Positions 15,401 through 24,400 of a DNA stretch of 64,000 nt are shown piece by piece. A program made the position numbers and the translations under genes. The stretch comes from Macrotrachela quadricornifera (taxonomy: Eukaryota; Rotifera; Eurotatoria; Philodinida; Philodinidae). The notes beneath the pieces are model-generated. The model did no database searches and was not told where the DNA came from. It saw only the letters and a program-made list of their open reading frames with translations. Within the stretch, counting starts at the first letter, position 1. The number at the start of each line of letters is the position of its first letter. The DNA lies in assembly GCA_022393335.1 (NCBI GenBank), contig JAJEKB010020696.1, forward strand, positions 269,384-333,383, read 5' to 3'.

Positions 15401-18400
15401 TCACAATGCATTTGGATATGTCTGTTTTTGAGTAGTTTGAGAACGATATCATCCAATGAAGTGCAGCTTTCGTCATTCAAAAACTATTACTAAGGAGATG
15501 TCAATAGGATCCATCGATTTTCCATACTACAGATTCTAATGAAATCCTGTCATCCAGTACTTACATAATTCCACATTATTCTATCGAATAGGCTGAGATG
15601 AATAATATGTATTCGAGTTGAGCGTTTAATACAGAGTTTTCTAGCCGTTTTAATGGGAGAACCTCACTTTTGTGGTTTCTCCTTTATTCCATGAAATTCT
15701 GGTCAGTTAGATAATTGAATAAAAATACTTCAAAAGTCAATATTAGAAAATTCTATAATACACAATTCGATGCATCTTCATCCTCTCTGTCCAATGATGA
15801 AAACTGCAATTCTTTATCTTATCCCTATTAAGAGTTATTCAAAAAAAAATTCATTAGTATTCATGTAACTGTGGCAGCTACAAATAAATCAGATCTTATC
15901 AACATTTTGTTATTATGATGTTAGTTGAAGTACAACCAAATAGTATAGAAAGATGGAGCATTCTTTTCTCTATCAGAATATATAGCAAAAAAATTTCTTA
16001 AAGCTTAATATATAGTATTATATTGGCACTCTCACTACTTTTCGATTGTCCTAAGTATATGTCGCTGGATGCCAAAAAGTTAACATTATTTGCAACAATT
16101 TGTTTGATTAAAATCGATTTTAGACAGTCGCGGATTTAAACTGATTTATAAATTATTTTTGTTTAAAGTTGTTTTCAAGTCCTATAGATTTAAATATGTT
16201 TAAGATATTGACCTGCTATAAGCGATTTCTAGGCCGTTCATCTGATTTCTATAAACTTTTCGACTTTTTTCTTATTTTAATTAATACAAATCTAATGAAA
16301 TAGTATAATAAATATCTACGTAATTATATCAGATCGTACAATGGGATTCTCCAAGAATCTTATGATGCGATTTGCGTAAGATTTGCAGACACGACTTTGC
16401 GTATGATTTTTTTGTCATAACTCNNNNNNNNNNNNNNNNNNNNNNNNNNNNNNNNNNNNNNNNNNNNNNNNNNNNNNNNNNNNNNNNNNNNNNNNNNNNN
16501 NNNNNNNNNNNNNNNNNNNNNNNNNNNNNNNNNNNNNNNNNNNNNNNNNNNNNNNNNNNNNNNNNNNNNNNNNNNNNNNNNNNNNNNNNNNNNNNNNNNN
16601 NNNNNNNNNNNNNNNNNNNNNNNNNNNNNNNNNNNNNNNNNNNNNNNNNNNNNNNNNNNNNNNNNNNNNNNNNNNNNNNNNNNNNNNNNNNNNNNNNNNN
16701 NNNNNNNNNNNNNNNNNNNNNNNNNNNNNNNNNNNNNNNNNNNNNNNNNNNNNNNNNNNNNNNNNNNNNNNNNNNNNNNNNNNNNNNNNNNNNNNNNNNN
16801 NNNNNNNNNNNNNNNNNNNNNNNCTGCAAATCTTATATCAAGTCTTACTACAACATTTTCCTGAAACTACACGAAGTCCTATTTGAATGGTAATATCTTT
16901 GCCCCATTGGTTGAATTTTGTAAAGATTTTATAAAATATTATGAAATCTTGTAGTACGACCTGACACAAGATTATGGTAGACGGCGAGTTTTGTAAGATT
17001 TTCATAAGATTTCGTCTGCGAATAACATCACGTACTCTGTTTTTCAGCCGTCTAAGCAGCTCACTTTTCACAGAATCTGCAAACCACTCTCTAACAAGGA
17101 ATAAATTCTATCCAGACTACATAGTGCATTGTAATCGGACAACCTACTGCTTGGAAGTGGATGGAATCGATTGGTTTCCGATAGCTGGACTCTATCGGAT
17201 TCGATAATCAGCGTACGTTAGAGATTACACTGACCCATTAAAATCCGGTCAAATTTCAACAATCGAAATCTTACGGGATCCTAAACATTGGAATTCTTCA
17301 GATTAAGATAGATCCGACAGAATCGGATCGTTCATTTTTGACTTGAGATTCAGAACTGAAAAGTTTTTAGGCTTTTATAGTACCTTTCGATCCTTTCCCA
17401 CAAGAACAAACATAAAATTGAGCAGAAGTAATTGGAAAATTCGGAGCTTTCCTGCACAAACCGACACGGAGGCCGTCATCTGAAAAACTGTATCGAACCT
17501 CTAACGATTTGCATTCCTAAATGAAACAAAAGCACTCGAAAGTTGTCCACTGTACATTCTTTTTGTTGGAAGATTTTCAAGAAAATCTGATACTATTTCT
17601 TTCATAAAATTACATTTTACTAAATTTCGGAGTCCGACTTTGGTCAGGACAAATCGATTTGACTCTAGTTAGTTTGGATCAGGTTGAGTTACAAAAATTT
17701 AGTCCATATCAGACACTATTATTTGGAAAAGATTCTGTATATAAATCAGAGCTGGTGGTTCATTCGATTTACTTGCAGATGTATTTTATGTTAGATTGAA
17801 TTTGTACTTTGTTTACTCTGACTTTTCTGCAAGTAGACCTACTCTTAAACTTTAATATTGATAACTTTTAGTACAGCTATTTTTTTTTTGGAGCAATCGA
17901 TAATGTTAAAGCACCGATACTGTATATTTCATAAATCAAGTAAATAAAAGAATTGATGGCTTGAACTGGCTACAGTACAGGGAAAAGTATTTTCAAAAAT
18001 CAAAGAAAGTAGACCTTTACCACGTGGACACCTCCAGATAGTCGCACGATTGAAGCTGGTTTACATTGAATAAATATCGTAAACCCTTCTTAAGACATCA
18101 GGTTATATGATAAATAATCGATAAATGTCCAACTCTATCAAGTAGTATAACGCTCTTCATATTTCCATATGTTTGGTAAATCTTCTCATCTCAATGATAT
18201 CATTTTCATTTACATTTCTAACAAAACCTTTTTTTTATCGTTATAAAAATACCCCGTTAATAATTCGGAACCATTGCATTTATCACCAACAATTCTCGTT
18301 ATATTCTGTATTGTGCGATTCATTTCAGCTTATGAGTAAACTATCTGTCTACTAGTGACTAGTGTACTTTTATACTCTTCGTCACTTCTTTGGACATTAA

Positions 18401-21400
18401 AGTGTATCAAACATGTCAATCAATCCAGTTGACTTAACATTACATAGAATTTATAAATGAATAAAACAAAATCTATATGCTATCCGTAATACAGCAGCAT
18501 AACTCATTCCACTTTTCAGTTCTCCTTATTAAAACTAAAGCGTTCGATTTTTGAAAAAACAGTTCCCCAAAACTGCCAATGTGAAATCTTCCTAACAAAA
18601 TAAAAAATTTTCTTCTGTCACCAAAAATTGATTTTTCTAAAAACACAATTCCATTATTTCGTTTTTCGGAATTGAAAAGGATGATTGCTGAAGCTGTCTA
18701 TAGCAAAGAGTACGTTATCTTGAACATGACAAAGCTGATCGATGACGTATCGAGTGATGAATATCTTTTCTATGACGTGGTTGTCAAGGAGCATATTATT
18801 ATGATGTGACAAGGTTGAGCGCACATACGTCATACTATGCACAACTTTTTTTATACGACACCCCCATATTACGGTTTATATATTTTGTGTTCTGTTTCTG
18901 TATCCTTTTCTTACGCCTTTTTCCTTTTTTCCGTTTTTTTCTCTCTTTTTCATTCGCCTCTCTATCTCTCTCTCACTCTCGAGTTTGCTCATCATTTATT
19001 CGGAAGAATAAATAAAATTGCGTCGAGTCGAGAAACAATTATACTTAAATGCTGTGTTTATATGGCGTGGACGTAGCATACGTGTTAGTTTTTAGAACTG
19101 AGTGTTTTCATTTACTTTTTGGATTTATTCTTTAATAAAGTATTACGGCTTGTTGTTGTTCGAATGTCCTTTATCATCATCATCTGTCTCTCTTCTCATC
19201 AGCCTTTTTTTCGTCACACTATCGCTTTGAAATTACAGTCTGAACTCATCAATTCGACATTCGTTCACGTCGAGTTACATCCAATTCATAAGACTTGACA
19301 ATAGTCTCCTTTAGTCTATTGCTACAACTGAACTTTTTCGTACAAATAATCTTGAAACAAATTTTCGGATAAAGTGTTGTATATACAAAATACAAGAAAC
19401 GTCTTTGTTATTCATTTACCTGATTTGATAGAGATGAGTAACCTGGCCATAAATATATATAGTTTTTTTTTAATTCGATGATTCTTTGCCTGAGACAACA
19501 ATAAAAGAACTCGAATAATTGAACATATAGTGTTCACATCTGTAAACTCGACTTTTTATACAGAAACTGTCAAATTTCAATTGAATTTATTTTACTCAGG
19601 TTATTGAAAATATCATATTCTAAAGAAACATAAAATACCGAGTACAAAAATGTTATTTAATTAGTTTTAGATTTAATCCGATTAAAACAATTCTACTCAA
19701 TATTCATAGTTCTATCATCATGCTCGTATCTCATCACAATTAGTGAATCATGAGCTACAAAATTAAATGTTTACGTTTTTTAGATTCCATTTTATTCTTG
19801 AGAAAATTGAATGTTTTTGCTATTTGCCTGTAACATTAAGAAAAGGCACAAAAAACCACTCGTGACTTTTTACTGTTGTCTTTGTCATTCAGGTAAAAAA
19901 CAAAATGAATTACATATTCAAAATCAACAGCAAGACCTGCATCGAACCATATATGCTGTAAGTATTATTTTTTCTTACGAAAAACAGACTCCTATGGACT
20001 AACAAAAGAACATCCCCAGGTGCCTCTCTTCGATTTCAATGATTTTTTATCCATAGATACTCTATGGTGTCCTAGCCAATACTCTAAAAGGGTTTGGATT
20101 CCTATGGAGATATGTCGAAATTACCAGATTTCCAATATGTCTATTTCCAAAAGATCCCTTTTAGGAGAACTCTAGGCACAAAAAAATCGTATGTTTGAAC
20201 TTGGGTCTGAAACTTCGCGTATACAAAGATCTCAACTAGACTAGCTTGTGTAGAAAAACTTTGAAGTGTTGAACAAAGTATTGCCGAGAGACAGAGCTTT
20301 CAAAAAATGCATGTTATATACACTATCTATAAGGAAGAATTTAAAATTTGAAACTTCTGTATCTCGAAGAAACTTCGTTCAAAACTTTTAAATTTTTCTA
20401 AACAAGCTAGTCTAATTGAGATCCCTGTATTCGCGGAGTTTCAGACCAAAATTTAAAAATACGATTCTGGTAATTTCGCCATATACCAATAGGAACCCAA
20501 ACCATTTTAGGGTTTTGACTAGAGTACTATGGAGTATCTGTGGGAAAAAAAATCATTGAAATCGAAGAGGAGCATCTCCGGATGTTTTCTCATAAGAGAA
20601 AAATTTTACGATAGATCTCCGAAGATGTAGACGTGCATCCTATGCTTCTGAGGTACAGAATCAGGGTTACCATCTCTTGACCTACAAGCATATTTCTACT
20701 AAAAGAATCATTATAAAATTCATCGACAATCGTAGACACGAAGATATAAACTTTTTGTGTCAATCTTTTTGCTATTCTAACAGCATTGGAATAATGCGCA
20801 ATACTGTCAGAAATAATCACATTAGTTTAATGCCTTGACTTTGTGGAAGGATTAAAGACTATTTATTGTATTTATTGAAGATCTGTCAAAAATTTCTCGA
20901 CATATTTTGTGACAATGCTTGGTGTAGATGATAATCAGAGTGAGAGAGAGCGCCTGTATTTGAAAAGCATAAAAGTTCTCATTCGTATCCATCATGCCAA
21001 TCAATTCCAATATAGTCACAAAACATATTAATTCCTACGACCTATGCCCCATTTTCCATAATACTAATGAGGGAACTTCACCAACTGATTAAAAACTTTA
21101 AGGCTCATATTAGGGTAATAAGCAGAACTTACGAGAGAAGTTTCCCAATAATTTAAAAGCTTTCGGCTTCATCTTTTGGTCACAAGTAGGCCGTAGTGAG
21201 GCAAAGAAAATCACAAGAGCGTTCGCCTCCATAGTCTTCCTTGTCGAGATATGATTAAAGCTATACTGTCAAAATTGGGCTTTTTGTGGAACTCACATAT
21301 AAAAATGTGAATGTAAGTTTTAAGATGAAGTTTTTCCATCGCCCTTCCACTTACTCCCGCGATTCTCCTCCATTACAAACAGCCCACATTACAGACGCTG

Positions 21401-24400
21401 CTCCATTATAGACAGTCACGATTCAGAAACTGGTTCTTATGTTTATTTGACTGGGGCCCAATTGTTTAAAGGTTGTGAGTTTCCCATTTTAGCCTCAAAG
21501 AGACTGCGCTGACAAGTTTTTTTATCAGCCATTAGAAAATTCTTTCTTTTATATGTAGCTTACGTTGAAGGTATTTGTAAAACAAAAATCCGAAACTGTT
21601 TTGTTTGCAGAATCAATTCCGGTTTGATCTTCTATCTGTGAATGAGAAAATTAATCTTATCTTTGTAATGCATGCACGGTTGAAGAATGATAAAGAAAGA
21701 GAAAGAAAATTTGAGTAGCTGCCCATATTCTTCGACCGCGTACATTGTATGTAGATACTACTAAACAGTGTTCGATGTATACGATAATCTGAATCCATGA
21801 AAGGTGCTTCCCAGACAGATGCTCCTGCGACACTTGCTCTCCAGACATTTGCTCCCCAAGGACAGTTGCTCCCCGGACGCTTACTCCCCAGTGAGAGTTG
21901 CTCTCCAATGAAATTTGCTCCGTGAACAGTTACTCTCGAAACACTTGCTCTTGTAATATTATCTTCCCTATAGCTTTTAGTTAAAAATATCAGCAATCAA
22001 AAACCAACTAGGAAAATGCTAAAACTATATAAAAACTTCCTCATTCTTATCATCCCTCACCATCACCTTCATCATCATACTCACCCTCGCGATTACCATC
22101 ATCCTCATGCTCATCCTTCGTCACTCTCACTCTCATCCTCATCTGAATTCTCCGTCACTATTAACCCAAAAATATCACAAGAGCAAGTGTTTCGAGAGTA
22201 ACTGTTCGTGGAGCAAATTTCATTGGGGAGCAACTCTCAATGGAGAGCAAGTGCCCGGAGAGCAACTGTCTTTGGGGAACAAATGTCTGGAAAGTAAGTG
22301 TCGCGGGAGCATCTGTCTGGGGAGCACCTTTCGGGATACCCAATAATCTAGTTTTCTGTTCATTTTAAATTAAAAGGTGGTGAACGCAGCTAATGTTATG
22401 TAGTGGGGATCAATTGGAATTCCTTCTGTTTCTTTGAAATATTTGGGTTGAACATTGAATACAGTTTAATGTGCGAACAATGTATTAGAAACAAAAGTGA
22501 CATATTTTTTTACTACTATATGATATCTGATATATTTAAAATAAAGAATGTTAAGTTATTTTTGGAATAAATATTGATAGGTACAAGATATAGATCTGCG
22601 ATTTTCACTGTTCAAAAGAGGAGTTGAATTTGCGTTAAAACTTATATTTCAGAATTTTTTGACTAAATTTTCCACAATTTGTTGAAGTTTTCTACAAATC
22701 GACCGTTTTTTTCGTATGCTTTGACCAAAAATATAATTGATTTGTAGGAAATCTGGTTGAAGACACCAAAAATTTTGTCAAAAAAATTCGGATTGTAAGT
22801 TTTAATGCACATTCATCCGCTCTTTCGAACGGTGAAAACCACAGATTTCTAGCTTGTATTTATCAAAGCTTATTTCAAAAATACTCACCGTTAAGTGACG
22901 TCGATGTGCATTGTACTAAAAAAACAATGCTACCCTTTCTTCTAATACATTTTTTTATGCTTCAAACTGTATTTGACGCTCAAGGAACATATACCAAAGG
23001 ATATGGCGCGTTTTGGACCTTCTCTTAAAATATAGTAGATTAAAAATTAAAAGAACTATACCCTAGTTCACTTTCACCTTCGAAATCCTTCAAGAAGTCT
23101 CTTGAAAAATACGAAATCCCCTAAGATTCCCTATCGTGAGTCCTCGGAGAGTTCCTCGAAAATTTTCATAAATCTAGAATTTTCAGAGCGTCCCAATGGT
23201 GCCTTCTTGGAGAGACCCTGATAATATTCATCAGCTCCCCGGGGAGTCCCTAAATCCCCTCTTAACTCCTCAGGAACTCACGACAGGAATTCCCGCAGCG
23301 ATTTTTCGAGAGAGTCTGAACTAGGGTAATAACAAAAACGAAAGAAAATAATAAGAGGATTTTCAATATAACTCTACTGTATCTTTTTTATCTAAACGTA
23401 TTTTAAGAAACGATTTCTATCAACCTTTAGAAGATAAGCAAGTTCAAGAGCTCATTATTTATCTCTTTGAAACCATTGATACGTTTATATCAGCATCATC
23501 GTTCAAAAGTCACAATAAGTCTACATTCGATTGCAATGATCTATCTGGAAATTTATCAAAACATGAACTTGAAAAAAGTGATTATGATGAACAAGAAGAA
23601 TCTGAAGTAGAACGTGATGAACAGGCAAAAGACAAAATTTCTCTTGATTACATGTAGAAGATGGTCAACTGTTATGATGAAGTGGATGAAGACAGAAGAT
23701 GAAAACCTAGTTGGGAGAGTAAATCACTAATTTTGTCGTATTCATTATCAACAAGAGATTTCTCGCTTTCGTGATTATATTCGTGCGGATGGTTCAAAAA
23801 CACAGCAGCTAAAAAAGTCACTCAGTTTGTGTCCAGTCTGTTCAAAAATGATTGGGAATAGTCTTTATGCATTCATGATACTGATCTCAAACAGCGATCT
23901 CTAGCAAAGGCTCAGGAATTGAAGATATCTGAATTTACTGCTTCTAAACATTAGTTTACTAATTTCAAATACCAGCACCGTATTATCTCTTGAAAAATCT
24001 CTAAAGTTGTCAGTAGAGACATTCGATCGGAAATTTTGATGAAAATTAATATATCAATTGAAGAGTTCGTAGATATGAAATGAACAGAAATGAAAAATTA
24101 CGCTCCATTTGAAATTTTCAATACGGATCAAATCGGCTTAGTGAAGAAATTTTGAAGCAATCGAAATCTTACATTCAAACAAGAAGCAACGACAATAGGT
24201 TCAGTGAAATCATCAAAAAATCCAAGTTCTCATTCTTGCACTACCCAATCTATCATCAATATGGCAAGAAGAATCGTAAGATTCCTCTTTCTATGTTTTC
24301 AGAAGGAATATCTGTAATTTATACAATCACTACAACCACCTCATTTTTTCGAACAGCATAAAAGTGACCCTAACAACCGCCCACAATTTGTTAAGTTATG

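Noticed and set aside
16329..16893. Open frames of 166 and 173 codons at the first gap
   Set aside because: Almost entirely N; artefacts of the assembly gap.
18806..19076. Two plus-strand frames rich in Phe/Ser
   Set aside because: They come from a CT-rich simple tract in a long intron; no splice or codon signal supports them.
21613..22346. Four overlapping frames with repeated GEQLS or GASV strings
   Set aside because: By-products of the short tandem unit inside the foldback; they occur on both strands and in several frames.
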